From: Pseudomonas viridiflava
GTDB taxonomy: Bacteria > Pseudomonadota > Gammaproteobacteria > Pseudomonadales > Pseudomonadaceae
Assembly: GCF_900585905.1 (NCBI RefSeq)
Contig: NZ_UTVH01000034.1
Location: 434,001-498,000 of the forward strand
Length of the DNA: 64,000 nt
Direction of reading: 5' to 3'
Every line of letters starts with the position of its first letter. Positions within the stretch are counted from its first letter, which is position 1. A program made the translations under genes and the position numbers. This document shows, piece by piece, positions 27,351-36,716 of this stretch. The notes beneath the pieces were generated by a model, which worked only from the letters and a program-made list of their open reading frames with translations, made no database searches and was not told the origin of the DNA.

Positions 27351-27383
27351 AGCCGCCGGGCAAGGCCGGGCGGCTTTCTTTTC
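27351..27383 (+). terminator. Terminator-like hairpin just upstream of etfB
   Basis: AGCCGCC (27351-27357) pairs with GGCGGCT (27369-27375), followed by TTCTTTT. It ends 23 nt before the etfB ATG, in the sense direction, so RNA started further upstream would stop here. It may be an attenuator or the end of a separate small RNA. With the hairpin at 27209 and the operator it makes up the known content of 26853-27405. Confidence 0.6.
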
Positions 27384-27405
27384 ACCGGAGAGTAACGAGG
27401 AATCC

Positions 27406-28155
27406 ATGAAGGTTCTTGTAGCTGTCAAACGAGTGGTCGACTACAACGTCAAGGTTCGCGTCAAGGCGGACAACTCCGGCGTCGATCTTGCCAACGTCAA
27501 AATGTCGATGAACCCCTTCTGCGAAATCGCGGTGGAAGAAGCTGTGCGCCTGAAAGAGAAGGGCGTGGTGACAGAGATCGTCGTCGTGTCCATCGGTCCG
27601 ACCAACGCTCAGGAGCAATTGCGTACCGCCCTGGCGCTGGGTGCCGACCGCGCGATCCTCGTCGAGTCCACCGAGGAGCTCAATTCTCTGGCCGTGGCCA
27701 AGCTGCTCAATGCCGTGGTTGCCAAAGAACAGCCTCAACTGGTGATCCTCGGCAAACAGGCGATCGACAGCGACAATAATCAGACCGGCCAGATGCTTGC
27801 TGCCTTGAGTGGCTACGGCCAGGGCACTTTTGCCTCGAAGGTCGAGGTCAGCGGTGATTCGGTTGCCGTGACCCGTGAGATTGACGGCGGCGCGCAGACC
27901 GTTGCACTCAAGTTGCCAGCCATCGTTACGACCGACTTGCGTTTGAACGAACCGCGCTACGCGTCGTTGCCGAACATCATGAAGGCCAAGAAAAAGCCAC
28001 TGGAAGTGCTGACACCGGACGCTCTGGGTGTTTCCACGGCTTCAACCAACAAGACCCTCAAGGTCGAAGCGCCGGCTGCACGCAGCGCAGGTATCAAGGT
28101 CAAGTCGGTGGCTGAACTGGTCGAGAAACTGAAAAACGAAGCGAAGGTAATCTGA
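27406..28155 (+). CDS. etfB: Electron transfer flavoprotein beta subunit
   Basis: A 249-residue AMP-binding subunit of the cytoplasmic ETF dimer, which collects electrons from acyl-CoA and other dehydrogenases. It begins [20 protein letters not shown]. The ETF-beta signature (from [17 protein letters not shown] through [21 protein letters not shown]) lies near residues 144-196. The SD GAGGAA is 5 nt from the ATG. etfA starts 2 bp after the stop. Confidence 0.96.
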   Translation: MKVLVAVKRVVDYNVKVRVKADNSGVDLANVKMSMNPFCEIAVEEAVRLKEKGVVTEIVVVSIGPTNAQEQLRTALALGADRAILVESTEELNSLAVAKLLNAVVAKEQPQLVILGKQAIDSDNNQTGQMLAALSGYGQGTFASKVEVSGDSVAVTREIDGGAQTVALKLPAIVTTDLRLNEPRYASLPNIMKAKKKPLEVLTPDALGVSTASTNKTLKVEAPAARSAGIKVKSVAELVEKLKNEAKVI

Positions 28156-28157
28156 AC

Positions 28158-29087
28158 ATGACTATCTTGGTAATCGCTGAACACGACAATGCAACGTTGG
28201 CCCCGGCGACGTTGAACACCGTCGCTGCCGCCGCGAAAATCGGCGGTGACATTCACGTGCTGGTGGCCGGTCAGGGCGCTGCTGGCGTGGCAGAGGCTGC
28301 ATCACGCATTGCGGGCGTTTCCAAAGTGCTGGCGGCCGAACATGCTGCCTACGCCCATCAGCTGCCGGAAAACATCGCGCCGCTCGTGGTCGAACTGGCC
28401 AGCGGCTACAGCCACGTGCTGGCTGCGGCCACCTCCAATGGCAAGAACGTTCTGCCGCGTGTGGCAGCCAAGCTGGATGTTGACCAGATATCCGAGATCA
28501 TTTCCGTTGAGTCGGCCGACACGTTCAAGCGTCCGATCTACGCCGGTAACGCTATCGCAACCGTGCAATCGACTGCTGCCGTCAAGGTCATCACCGTGCG
28601 AGCTACCGGGTTTGATCCGGTGGCTGCAGAAGGCGGTTCAGCGACCGTCGAGGCTGTTTCGGCGGCGCATGATGCGGGTCTCTCTAGCTTTGTCGGCGAA
28701 GAGCTGGCCGCGTCCGATCGTCCGGAGCTGACTGCGGCGAAGATCGTGGTGTCTGGCGGTCGTGGCATGCAGAACGGCGACAACTTCAAGCATCTCTACA
28801 CCCTGGCCGACAAACTCGGCGCTGCGGTGGGTGCCTCACGTGCTGCTGTCGATGCCGGCTTTGTGCCCAACGACATGCAGGTCGGTCAGACTGGCAAGAT
28901 CGTTGCGCCACAGTTGTACATTGCGGTCGGTATTTCCGGCGCGATTCAGCATCTGGCTGGGATGAAAGACTCCAAGGTGATCGTTGCGATCAACAAGGAT
29001 GAAGAGGCGCCGATTTTCCAGGTAGCGGACTACGGGCTGGTTGCAGACCTGTTCGAAGCCATCCCGGAGCTGGAGAAGCTGGTTTAA
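28158..29087 (+). CDS. etfA: Electron transfer flavoprotein alpha subunit
   Basis: A 309-residue FAD-binding subunit. The C-terminal half carries the FAD site ([13 protein letters not shown], then [20 protein letters not shown] and the [10 protein letters not shown] loop). It pairs with EtfB and donates to the ETF-QO encoded divergently at 25188-26852. The length is typical. Confidence 0.96.
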   Translation: MTILVIAEHDNATLAPATLNTVAAAAKIGGDIHVLVAGQGAAGVAEAASRIAGVSKVLAAEHAAYAHQLPENIAPLVVELASGYSHVLAAATSNGKNVLPRVAAKLDVDQISEIISVESADTFKRPIYAGNAIATVQSTAAVKVITVRATGFDPVAAEGGSATVEAVSAAHDAGLSSFVGEELAASDRPELTAAKIVVSGGRGMQNGDNFKHLYTLADKLGAAVGASRAAVDAGFVPNDMQVGQTGKIVAPQLYIAVGISGAIQHLAGMKDSKVIVAINKDEEAPIFQVADYGLVADLFEAIPELEKLV

Positions 29088-29144
29088 TCCAGACGCTTCA
29101 CTTATAAAGAGACCCGTTCGTCCGTTCCTGATCATTGGCTGCCG

Positions 29145-29177
29145 CCCGTGGTCAGGGGTGAGCGACGGGTTTTTTAT
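29145..29177 (+). terminator. Probable terminator of etfBA
   Basis: CCCGT and ACGGG, 15 nt apart, are followed by TTTTTT (29169-29174). The stem is short (5 bp) but the T-run and position, 60-90 bp after etfA, fit a terminator. Confidence 0.5.
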
Positions 29178-29213
29178 TGGCCGCGATTTCGCTGCATCGA
29201 GAAAGGATCGACC

Positions 29214-30044
29214 ATGGGACAGCCAGGCTGGCTGCGTTGCACACTTCTTCTAGGCCTGCTGGGCACGGCAGGTCTCGCTGGCGCCGCCGGCAAGTGCGAG
29301 CGCCTGATCGTCAGCGGCAGCCCGGATGCGCCGCCGTATCTGTGGCGCGACCCGCAGGACCCGAAACACCTCATGGGCGCCAGCGCCGATCTGTTCAAAC
29401 AGGTCGCGCAGCAACTGGGCATCCGCGCCGAGGTGCTGTACGCCGGCAAGCGCAGCCAGGCCCAGGAGGAAGTGCGCAGCGGTCGCATGGACATGTTGAT
29501 AGACGCTTCGCTCAGCACTGCTGGCCTTGAGTCACTGGACTACGTGCACCCGCCGCTGATTCAGAACGAAATCATGGTCTGGGCGCGGCATGACCAGCCG
29601 CTGGCGCTGGCCAGCCTCGAGGATCTACGCGGGCATTCGGGGGCGGCGTCCGAGCGTATTCGGCTGACTTCCGCCTTCGATACGCAGGTCAATGCGCAGC
29701 TCTCGCTGGCCCGCTTGCCGAATCTGACCGAGGCCTTTCAGAAGCTGATGCTGGGCCAGGTGGATTATGTGCTCGCCAGCCGCTATGCAGGCAGTGCCAT
29801 GGTCGAGGCGCTTGGGCTGTCCGGGGATTTGCAGATGCGTGCGCAACCTCTGGACCGGCCGGGGTTGTACCTGGCGCTGTCGTTCAATTCCGCCTGCAAT
29901 GATCCCTGGTTGCGCGGACAGCTTGCGCAAAAGATGACAGAATCGGCCGCCTCCGGGCTCTCGGACGAAATGGTGAGGCGTAATCAGGCCATCTGGAAAA
30001 CCCAGTTGCTGCAGCCCGCCAACGTCAGCGCCCCAAACAAGTAG
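29214..30044 (+). CDS. Periplasmic substrate-binding protein (SBP family 3-like)
   Basis: A 276-residue exported protein. The signal peptide is residues 1-27 (WLRCTLLLGLLGTAGLAGAAG). The mature part has the family-3 layout: a SPDAPPYLWRD strand, GASADLFKQVAQQLGI, GRMDMLIDASLS, and a second lobe with LMLGQVDYVLASRYAG. No transporter permease or ATPase gene is adjacent, so it may serve sensing or a transporter elsewhere. The ATG at 29214 follows GAAAGGA; an in-frame start at 29148 lies in the terminator. The ligand is unknown. Confidence 0.82.
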   Translation: MGQPGWLRCTLLLGLLGTAGLAGAAGKCERLIVSGSPDAPPYLWRDPQDPKHLMGASADLFKQVAQQLGIRAEVLYAGKRSQAQEEVRSGRMDMLIDASLSTAGLESLDYVHPPLIQNEIMVWARHDQPLALASLEDLRGHSGAASERIRLTSAFDTQVNAQLSLARLPNLTEAFQKLMLGQVDYVLASRYAGSAMVEALGLSGDLQMRAQPLDRPGLYLALSFNSACNDPWLRGQLAQKMTESAASGLSDEMVRRNQAIWKTQLLQPANVSAPNK

Positions 30045-30055
30045 GAATGGTTTTT

Positions 30056-30409
30056 GTGAGTATCCGCCTTTTATTTGCCGCTGCTGCCGTACTGGCACTG
30101 GCTGGCTGTGCCAATGATCCGGCACCCCTCGAACAGATGAAACTGACCGAAAAAGCGCTGGCTCAGGCCAAGGCAGTGGGTGCAACCGGCGAAGAGCCTG
30201 ACCTGCAGCTGGCCGAGTCGAAACTGGCCCAGGCGCGTGCCGACATGAGTAGCCAGTCGTATAAGGCTGCGCGGATGCAGGCCGAGCAGGCAGAGCTGGA
30301 TGCGCGTCTGGCGGAGGCCAAGGTGTTGAGCGAAAAGCGTCAGGAGCAGATCAATCAGCTTGATACCCGGCTCAATCGATTGCGCAAGCAGCTGGGGGAA
30401 GGCCAATGA
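30056..30409 (+). CDS. DUF4398-type lipoprotein
   Basis: A 117-residue lipoprotein. Signal II peptide with lipobox LAGC (lipid Cys18), then an Ala/Gln/Glu-rich helical, coiled-coil region containing repeated L-A-x-A/S-K-L-AQARAD heptads. GTG at 30056 is chosen because AGGA is 9 nt upstream; the ATG at 30047 touches the SD. Its last 4 bases overlap the next start (ATGA), so the two lipoproteins are made together. It probably works at the periplasmic face of the outer membrane; the role is unknown. Confidence 0.78.
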   Translation: MSIRLLFAAAAVLALAGCANDPAPLEQMKLTEKALAQAKAVGATGEEPDLQLAESKLAQARADMSSQSYKAARMQAEQAELDARLAEAKVLSEKRQEQINQLDTRLNRLRKQLGEGQ

Positions 30410-31215
30410 ATCGTCTCTCTGCTATGTTCGTCGCCGGTTTGATGGGCACTTCACTGGCTGGTTGCGCAGCTCATCAGAACAGCGAGCAGGCGCTGCAGCA
30501 GGCAAGCTCGCAATTTCAAAGCGTCAAGGAAGACACCGATGTGCTGCGCGCCGCGCCCAGGGATGTCGTGCGTGCAGGCGAGTTGCTGGGCAAGGCCGAA
30601 CGTCTGTCGAGCTACCTGGGCAGCCGTGACGACGTGGTTCATTACGCCTACCTGAGCCAGCGCTACAGCGAAATCGCTCAGCAGCACAGCCATCTGACCC
30701 TCGATGAAGAGCGGCTGACCAAAATGGAAATGGAGCGTCAGCGCCTGCAGCTGGCGTTGCGCGAGGCCAAGCTGGCAAGTGCCCAGCAGCATGGGCAATG
30801 GCTGGAGGATCAGATCGTGAGCCTGGCAACCACCCAGACTGATCGTGGCCTGGTGATGACCCTGGGCGACGTGCTGTTCGATACCGGCCACACCGAACTG
30901 AAAAGCTCCGCCAACCGGACCGTGCTCAAAGTGGTGCAGTTCCTTCAGCTCAACCCCAAGCGGGTCGTGCGTGTTGAGGGCTACACCGATAATGTGGGTG
31001 ACGAAAAAGAGAACCTGCGTCTGTCCCGTGAGCGAGCGCAATCGGTGGCCGACGTGCTGACCGATCTGGGCATCGATGAAAAGCGCATTCAGGTGCAGGG
31101 CTACGGTGACCAGTACCCGGTTGAGGCCAATGCCTCGGAGCGGGGCCGGGCGAAAAACCGTCGGGTAGAAATCGTCTTTTCCGACGCGACCGGTCTAATC
31201 GGCACCCGTCGATAG
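30406..31215 (+). CDS. OmpA-family lipoprotein with DUF4398-like N-terminus
   Basis: A 269-residue outer-membrane lipoprotein: lipobox SLAGC (Cys20), a helical coiled-coil region (about 30-145), then an OmpA peptidoglycan-binding domain (about 148-262). The latter shows DVLFDTGHTELKSSA, VEGYTDNVGDEKENLRLSRERAQSV and GYGDQYPVEANASERGRAKNRRVE, with the Asp and Arg that hold diaminopimelate. It is coupled by ATGA to the small lipoprotein before it. Together they may tether outer membrane to peptidoglycan. Confidence 0.88.
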   Translation: MNRLSAMFVAGLMGTSLAGCAAHQNSEQALQQASSQFQSVKEDTDVLRAAPRDVVRAGELLGKAERLSSYLGSRDDVVHYAYLSQRYSEIAQQHSHLTLDEERLTKMEMERQRLQLALREAKLASAQQHGQWLEDQIVSLATTQTDRGLVMTLGDVLFDTGHTELKSSANRTVLKVVQFLQLNPKRVVRVEGYTDNVGDEKENLRLSRERAQSVADVLTDLGIDEKRIQVQGYGDQYPVEANASERGRAKNRRVEIVFSDATGLIGTRR

Positions 31216-31258
31216 GCCGCTTGTCAGTCGACGGCCTTGCTGCCGTCGATTGCGGCCT
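31214..31258 (+). other. Strong nested hairpin after the OmpA-like gene
   Basis: AGGCCGC (31214-31220) pairs with GCGGCCT (31252-31258), enclosing CGACGGC/GCCGTCG with loop CTTGCT. There is no T-run, so it may be a 3' stabiliser or factor-dependent end. Confidence 0.5.
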
Positions 31259-31422
31259 GACATCCATGCTCCCGGCGGCATGTTGCCGTTCATTGACCTG
31301 TCAGTACGTTCCAGTGCTAGCCTTGAATGAAACTGCCCCGGTACACTTCGTAACTGTTCTGGTGTCTACTTCATCTGCTTCCATAAGAACAACGTATTGC
31401 TGGCTGGAAAAGGGACTGTTGC

Positions 31423-32862
31423 ATGACCAACCTTTTGCTCTATCAGAAAATCGCCCAGCAATTGGCGGAAGATATCCGCCGCGGCGTTTATCAGCCAGGC
31501 GAGCGGGTGCCTTCGGTGCGCAAGATGAGCTCGCAGTTGAACGTGAGCCATGCCACCGTCTTGCAGGCTTACGCGAATCTGGAAGATCAGGGGCTCATAC
31601 GCGCCCGTCCTCAATCCGGCTATTACGTCCACCAGACCCCTGCGCTGACCGCGCCAACACCCGACATCGCGCGCGTAGAACGGCCGGGGCTGGTCACTCG
31701 CAGCAGCATTATCCAGCAGGTGCTGACCGAATCGCGGCGTGAAGGGGTCTTCCCGCTTGGCGCTGCCGTACCTCACGTGGATTACCTGCCGGTGCGGGCA
31801 TTGCACCAGCAGATTGCCAAGGTCACCCGTTTTCAGAGCCCTCGGGCTTTTAGCTACATGTTCAGCCCGGGTTTCGAGCCGCTGCGTCGACAGGTGGCCA
31901 TTCGAATGCGCGATGCGGGCGTGGTGGTGGACCCGTCGGAAGTGGTCATCACCCATGGCTGTGTCGACGCGTTGCAGATGGCCCTGCGTGTCCTGACCCG
32001 GCCGGGCGACCTGATCGCTGCCGAGTCGCCGACCTATTATGGGCTGCTGCAATTGGCCGACCTGCTGGGCCTGAAGGTCATCGAGATACCCAGTGACCCG
32101 CAAACAGGGATCAGCGTTGAAGCTCTGCAACTGGCGGCGAACCAATGGTCGATCAAAGCGCTGGTACTGACGCCGCGCCTGAGCAACCCGCTGGGTGGCA
32201 CCATGCCCGAGGAGCGGCAAAAGCATCTGTTGCGTCTGGTGGCTGACTTCGATATTCAGGTCATTGAAGACGACATCTATGGCGAACTGATGTTTGAGCC
32301 AGGCCGGGTCAAGTCGCTCAAGGCCTTTGACCGGCTGGGTCGCGTCATTTACTGCTCCAGCTTCTCCAAGACATTGTCGCCTGGTGTGCGCATTGGCTGG
32401 ATCATTGCCGGCAAGTACCAGGCCGAGATCCAGCGTCTGCAGACGTTCAGCACGCATTCGGCCTGCAGCGTGACGCAGATGGCCGTCGCGGCGTATCTCG
32501 AAAACGGTGGTTATGACCGCCACCTGCGTTTTATCCGGCTTGAATACCGCAAGAATCTCAGCGCCTTCCAGCTGGCAGTGCAGCAACATTTTCCCGAAGG
32601 CACGCAAATGAGTCGACCCGTTGGCGGGTTCATTCTCTGGGTCAGTCTGCCGGGTCGAGTCAACACTCAGGAGTTGCACATTCGCGCGCTGGAGCAGGGC
32701 ATCAGCATTGCACCGGGGTTGATTTTCAGCAACACCGAGCAATTCAATCACTGCATCCGGCTCAATTGCGGTGTGCCGTGGAATCGCGAGGCCGAGCGAG
32801 CATTGATGACACTGGGTATCCTGGCCAGACAGTTATGCCAGGAAACGTCTCAATTGCTGTGA
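31423..32862 (+). CDS. MocR-type regulator (GntR HTH fused to aminotransferase fold)
   Basis: A 479-residue PLP-dependent regulator. The GntR winged helix is residues 5-75 (QLAEDIRRGVYQPGERVPSVRKMSSQLNVSHATVLQAY). From about 100 onward lies a class I aminotransferase fold with PLP lysine K316 (SSFSKTLSPGVRIGW), an Asn in TPRLSNPLGG, and D in VIEDDIYGEL. MocR proteins sense PLP or amino compounds and often act on a divergent neighbour, but here the upstream gene faces the same way, so the target is unclear. It could have transaminase activity. Confidence 0.88.
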   Translation: MTNLLLYQKIAQQLAEDIRRGVYQPGERVPSVRKMSSQLNVSHATVLQAYANLEDQGLIRARPQSGYYVHQTPALTAPTPDIARVERPGLVTRSSIIQQVLTESRREGVFPLGAAVPHVDYLPVRALHQQIAKVTRFQSPRAFSYMFSPGFEPLRRQVAIRMRDAGVVVDPSEVVITHGCVDALQMALRVLTRPGDLIAAESPTYYGLLQLADLLGLKVIEIPSDPQTGISVEALQLAANQWSIKALVLTPRLSNPLGGTMPEERQKHLLRLVADFDIQVIEDDIYGELMFEPGRVKSLKAFDRLGRVIYCSSFSKTLSPGVRIGWIIAGKYQAEIQRLQTFSTHSACSVTQMAVAAYLENGGYDRHLRFIRLEYRKNLSAFQLAVQQHFPEGTQMSRPVGGFILWVSLPGRVNTQELHIRALEQGISIAPGLIFSNTEQFNHCIRLNCGVPWNREAERALMTLGILARQLCQETSQLL

Positions 32863-32974
32863 TGTCACAATAGTCTACGCCGCCACCTAGTGGATTCAGC
32901 GCGGCGTGTTCTTGCAGTGTGCCAGGGGTCTGTTAGCAGGCCTGCCAATTGTCTTCAGTCGATGCCTGTAGCCT

Positions 32975-33619
32975 ATGAATATTTTTCGCTGTGCCGGATT
33001 GATTGTTGTGTGTCTCCTGAGTGCCTGTGATGGTCGCGATGAGCCTGCGCCCAAACCCAGGGTCGCTGAGGTGGTCCCTGCGCGAGTCGAGGCGCCTGCG
33101 GCCGCTGAGGTGAAACCTGCCGAGGTCAAGAAGCCTGCGGTAGCGATGGTGGCGCCTGAGGTCAAAGCGCCTGCTCACGATCTGGCCCCCAGCGATCCTG
33201 TGGTGCCGGTTACCGCTGCTACTGCCGCAGCGAAGGCAGCGGGCAGACCCAGCCGCGCCGAGTCGGAAAAGACGGCAGCCACCGGTGCTGCGCCTGCGGT
33301 GGGCCGCAATCGCAAACCGGCTGACAGCAAGTCAGTTGCACAGAGCAAGAAAGTGTTGAAGGAAACCAGCCGCAAGAATGCCAGGCTGGACCTCAGTCTG
33401 CCTCCCGAGCTGGCCGACGAGGCCAAGCCTGCCAAAGCCGCTGCGGCCAAGCAGCGCAATCCGATCCTGCCACCCATGTTTGGTGGCAAGGATGGCGGCT
33501 CGGGTGAGCCGTTCGAGCTCAATGGGCGTCTGCTCAATAACGAAATGCAATTGCAGATGCGCAACGATAATCGACGCGATGTTGAAGGCGCCGCGCTGGA
33601 TTTCAAATTCCGCCAGTAA
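32975..33619 (+). CDS. Ala/Lys/Pro-rich lipoprotein of unknown function
   Basis: A 214-residue protein. Signal II peptide with lipobox LSAC (Cys18). Residues about 25-130 are low complexity, rich in A, P, V, K and E (for example KPAEVKKPAVAMVAPEVKAP), like an extended periplasmic linker. The C-terminal 60 residues look folded (SGEPFELNGRLLNNEMQLQM). No catalytic motif is visible. No clear Shine-Dalgarno precedes the ATG. The function is unknown. Confidence 0.75.
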   Translation: MNIFRCAGLIVVCLLSACDGRDEPAPKPRVAEVVPARVEAPAAAEVKPAEVKKPAVAMVAPEVKAPAHDLAPSDPVVPVTAATAAAKAAGRPSRAESEKTAATGAAPAVGRNRKPADSKSVAQSKKVLKETSRKNARLDLSLPPELADEAKPAKAAAAKQRNPILPPMFGGKDGGSGEPFELNGRLLNNEMQLQMRNDNRRDVEGAALDFKFRQ

Positions 33620-33689
33620 CATCGGCATGTCAAACGCCTGTTTCAGCGAGTATTATTGCCGCTTCGACTTCAACTTCAGGGTGTTGGTC

Positions 33690-33947
33690 ATGGACTGCCG
33701 CTCAGGGTGTGGCGCTTGCTGCATCGCGCCTTCAATCTCTTCCGCGATCCCCGGCATGCCCGCAGGCAAGGCTGCGGGAGAGCGGTGCCTGCACCTTTCT
33801 GTCGACATGCTCTGCGCGATTTTTGGCCTGCCTGAGAGACCGGCTGTCTGCAGTCAGTTCAAGGCGGCCGTGGACGTGTGTGGCGACAGCCAGGGCGACG
33901 CCATTCGGCTGATCACCTGGTGGGAGGAAGCTACGGCTGTTGCCTGA
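33690..33947 (+). CDS. YkgJ-family cysteine-cluster protein
   Basis: An 85-residue protein beginning MDCRSGCGACCIAPSISS: Cys3, Cys7, Cys10 and Cys11, with three more cysteines downstream (in GERCLHL, DMLCAIF and PAVCSQF). This is the YkgJ/UPF0153 zinc- or iron-binding cysteine pattern. AGGG lies about 8 nt before the ATG. The role is unknown; a metal site is predicted from the family. Confidence 0.85.
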   Translation: MDCRSGCGACCIAPSISSAIPGMPAGKAAGERCLHLSVDMLCAIFGLPERPAVCSQFKAAVDVCGDSQGDAIRLITWWEEATAVA

Positions 33948-34001
33948 CCGTCTGACCTTAAGTCCATTGGGCTGGAACTTCACATAACAAGGAATAAAAC
34001 G

Positions 34002-34607
34002 ATGAGTTCGCGATATCGAATGGCAGTGATCTGTGGTTTGACGGCCTTTATCTCGGCCACCGCCCAGGCTGAGGATTGGCAAGTCGTCAAGGATGAGGAC
34101 GGGATTCAAATATCCCTGGCGTCAGTGGCAGGCTCTAAATACAAGGCGTATCGCGGCGAAACCGTGATCAACGCCAGTATCGCTAAACTGCGTGGCCTGC
34201 AGGAAGATGTCGCATCCGCTTGCAAGTGGATTCACGAATGCAAGTTGCAGAAAGTGCTCAAGCAGGAAGGTGGCAAGGTCTGGACCTACAGCCAGTTCAA
34301 TACGCCTTGGCCAGTCACGCCTCGCGACTCGGTGATCCTGGTGACAACAGAGGAGGGTGCCGATGGCAGCCTTACTCGCCGGCTCGTAGAGCAGCCAACG
34401 TTCATACCCGAAGAAAAGGGCTTTGTTCGAGTCAGTGAGGTCGAGGGGTTCTGGAAGTTTGTGCCTCAAGGGCCAGGCAAAACCCAGGTCATCTATCAGG
34501 TTCATACCGAGCCGGGCGGGAGTGTTCCGTCATGGCTGGCCAACAAGTTCGTGGTGGATGCTCCGTTCAATACCTTGAAAGCCTTGACGGAGCGCGCTGC
34601 GAAGTAA
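34002..34607 (+). CDS. Exported START-domain protein
   Basis: A 201-residue protein with a Sec signal peptide (cleavage after AQA, residue 23) and a START/lipid-binding-like domain over the rest (EDWQVVKDEDGIQISLAS ... PWPVTPRDSVILVTTEE ... GFWKFVPQGPGKTQVIYQVHTEPGG). Such periplasmic START proteins may bind lipids, but no ligand is known to me. An SD (AAGGA) is 8 nt upstream. It is convergent with gltA and shares a terminator with it. Confidence 0.85.
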   Translation: MSSRYRMAVICGLTAFISATAQAEDWQVVKDEDGIQISLASVAGSKYKAYRGETVINASIAKLRGLQEDVASACKWIHECKLQKVLKQEGGKVWTYSQFNTPWPVTPRDSVILVTTEEGADGSLTRRLVEQPTFIPEEKGFVRVSEVEGFWKFVPQGPGKTQVIYQVHTEPGGSVPSWLANKFVVDAPFNTLKALTERAAK

Positions 34608-34641
34608 TCCGCGTGCGCCACTGAGCAGGTTTGAAAGACGC

Positions 34642-34672
34642 AAAAAAGGGCTGCCACTGGCAGCCCTTTTTT
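34642..34672. terminator. Bidirectional terminator, START gene / gltA
   Basis: The stem GGGCTGC-CACTG-GCAGCCC is flanked by six A and six T, so it serves both convergent genes. Confidence 0.93.
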
Positions 34673-34688
34673 GTACGGCGCAGCAAAC

Positions 34689-35978
34689 TTACTTGCGCTC
34701 TTCCAGCGGTACGATGTCGCGTGATACATAGCCGGTGTACAGCTGGCGTGGACGGCCAATCTTGTAAGGGCTGGAAAGCATTTCTTTCCAGTGGGAAATC
34801 CAGCCGACAGTTCGCGCCAGGGCGAAGATGACAGTGAACATGCTGGTTGGAATGCCGATGGCCTTGAGGATGATGCCCGAATAAAAATCCACGTTCGGAT
34901 ACAGCGAGCGCTCAATGAAGTAAGGGTCGGTGAGTGCGATCTCTTCCAGACGCATGGCGAGTTCAAGTTGCGGGTCATTGGTGATGCCCAGCTCCTTGAG
35001 CACTTCATCGCACGTCTGTTTCATTACAGTGGCGCGTGGGTCGCGGTTCTTGTAGACCCGGTGACCGAAGCCCATGAGCTTGAACGGATCGTTCTTGTCC
35101 TTGGCCTTGGCGATGAATTTGTCGATGTTGGAAACATCGCCGATTTCATCGAGCATGGCCAGGACCGCCTCGTTGGCGCCGCCGTGTGCCGGGCCCCATA
35201 GCGCAGCGATACCTGCCGCGATACAGGCGAACGGGTTGGCGCCCGAAGAACCTGCCATACGCACGGTAGACGTCGAGGCGTTCTGCTCGTGGTCGGCATG
35301 GAGGATGAAAATCTTGTCCATGGCCTTGGCCAGCACCGGGCTGATCGGTTTGATCTCGCACGGTGTGTTGAACATCATGTGCAGGAAGTTTTCCGCGTAA
35401 CTCAGGTCGTTGCGCGGGTACATCATGGGCTGACCCATGGAGTACTTGTAGACCATCGCTGCCAGCGTCGGCATTTTGGCCACCAGGCGGATCGCCGAAA
35501 TCTCGCGATGCTGCGGATTGTTGATGTCCAGGGAGTCGTGATAGAACGCCGAAAGGGCACCAACCACACCGCACATTACCGCCATCGGGTGGGCGTCGCG
35601 GCGGAAGCCGTTGAAGAAGGTCTTCAGTTGTTCGTGAACCATGGTGTGGTTCTTCACCACTACCACGAACTGAGCCTTCTGCTCGGCGGTGGGCAGTTCG
35701 CCATTGAGCAGCAGGTAGCAGGTTTCCAGATAGTCCGATTGTTCGGCCAGTTGTTCGATCGGGTAGCCGCGATGAAGCAGAATTCCGTTGTCGCCATCGA
35801 TATAGGTGATCTTCGATTCGCACGATGCGGTCGACATGAAGCCTGGGTCGAATGTGAAGCGTCCGGTGGCTGTGAGGCCGCGTACGTCGATAACGTCGGG
35901 ACCTACGGTGCCGGTCAGAATTGGCAGCTCGACGGGGGCTGCGCCCTCGATGATCAACTGCGCTTTATTATCAGCCAT
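34689..35978 (-). CDS. gltA: Type II citrate synthase
   Basis: A 429-residue enzyme that condenses acetyl-CoA with oxaloacetate at the TCA entry. Active-site regions: [28 protein letters not shown] and the Asp in [11 protein letters not shown]. The N-terminal extension (about 40 residues, [12 protein letters not shown]) is that of the hexameric, NADH-sensitive Gram-negative type. It is divergent from sdhC with its own promoter. Confidence 0.97.
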   Translation of the reverse strand: MADNKAQLIIEGAAPVELPILTGTVGPDVIDVRGLTATGRFTFDPGFMSTASCESKITYIDGDNGILLHRGYPIEQLAEQSDYLETCYLLLNGELPTAEQKAQFVVVVKNHTMVHEQLKTFFNGFRRDAHPMAVMCGVVGALSAFYHDSLDINNPQHREISAIRLVAKMPTLAAMVYKYSMGQPMMYPRNDLSYAENFLHMMFNTPCEIKPISPVLAKAMDKIFILHADHEQNASTSTVRMAGSSGANPFACIAAGIAALWGPAHGGANEAVLAMLDEIGDVSNIDKFIAKAKDKNDPFKLMGFGHRVYKNRDPRATVMKQTCDEVLKELGITNDPQLELAMRLEEIALTDPYFIERSLYPNVDFYSGIILKAIGIPTSMFTVIFALARTVGWISHWKEMLSSPYKIGRPRQLYTGYVSRDIVPLEERK

Positions 35979-36036
35979 GTGGCCTCCTGTTTATGCTTCG
36001 AATCATCAGACAGACCCCCCACGCAGGGCCCGCACC

Positions 36037-36064
36037 ACTATAGTTAGATAAATTCTAAAGTCAA
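36037..36064 (-). promoter_or_regulatory. gltA promoter
   Basis: On the minus strand: -35 TTGACT (36064-36059), 16-bp spacer, -10 TATAGT (36042-36037), 59 bp before the ATG. Confidence 0.8.
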
Positions 36065-36179
36065 TTTGCCTAAAGTCGTGTTCCAGAAGGGTTTGAGGGG
36101 TGCTTTTGCCTGCGACAATCTGTCCATTTACGCTTTTTGTTCAGCGAGCGCAATCACCTATTTGAGGACCCTCTCCGCG

Positions 36180-36208
36180 TTGTCATTAGTCACCTAACTG
36201 TCTATACT
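36180..36208 (+). promoter_or_regulatory. sdhC promoter
   Basis: -35 TTGTCA (36180-36185), 17-bp spacer, -10 TATACT (36203-36208). It gives a leader of about 115 nt before sdhC, long enough for RNA-level control. The gltA and sdhC promoters are back to back in the 351-bp gap 35979-36329; I see no other feature there. Confidence 0.8.
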
Positions 36209-36329
36209 CGGCATCCGACCGCCAGGGGCTTCAGGGCCTGATTTAAAGGTGGTCGTCACTCTCTGGGTGGTGGGTACCTGACCAGTGCACTTCCCAATAA
36301 TTTGCCCTGATTGTTAGGGGCTCTTCAGT

Positions 36330-36716
36330 GTGAAAAAAGCCGTGAAAAGCCAACGACCTGTAAACCTAGACCTAAGGACCATCAAACTCCCAGTCACTGC
36401 TTACACGTCCATTCTTCATCGTATTTCCGGAGTGATTCTCTTTGTCGGCCTCGTCATCATGCTTTACGCATTGGACAAGTCGCTGAGTTCTGCGGAAGGT
36501 TTCGGTGCGGTGAAGGCGTGGCTGACCAGTCCGCTGGCCAAGCTCGTGATATGGGCCCTGTTGTCCGCCCTGCTGTATCACCTGGTGGCGGGTGTTCGCC
36601 ATCTGATCATGGATGCGGGCATCGGTGAGACGCTGGAAGGCGGCAAGCTGGGCTCCAAAATCGTTATCGCCGTGTCCGTGGTGGTAATCGTGCTGGCGGG
36701 AGTATGGATATGGTAA
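36330..36716 (+). CDS. sdhC: Succinate dehydrogenase cytochrome b556 subunit
   Basis: A 128-residue membrane anchor with three hydrophobic helices (about 30-50, 65-88 and 106-128). HRISGVILFVG and LLYHLVAGVRHLIMDAG hold the haem/quinone residues. The start is a GTG at 36330, 9 nt after AGGGG; a second GTG four codons later has no SD. The stop overlaps the sdhD start by 7 nt. Confidence 0.92.
   Translation: MKKAVKSQRPVNLDLRTIKLPVTAYTSILHRISGVILFVGLVIMLYALDKSLSSAEGFGAVKAWLTSPLAKLVIWALLSALLYHLVAGVRHLIMDAGIGETLEGGKLGSKIVIAVSVVVIVLAGVWIW

Noticed and set aside
31366..32751. 461-codon open frame antisense to the MocR gene
   Set aside because: The sense frame has a full HTH and aminotransferase fold; the antisense frame has neither.
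36311..36628. 105-codon frame overlapping sdhC
   Set aside because: It is out of frame with sdhC, whose protein is conserved; no motif.
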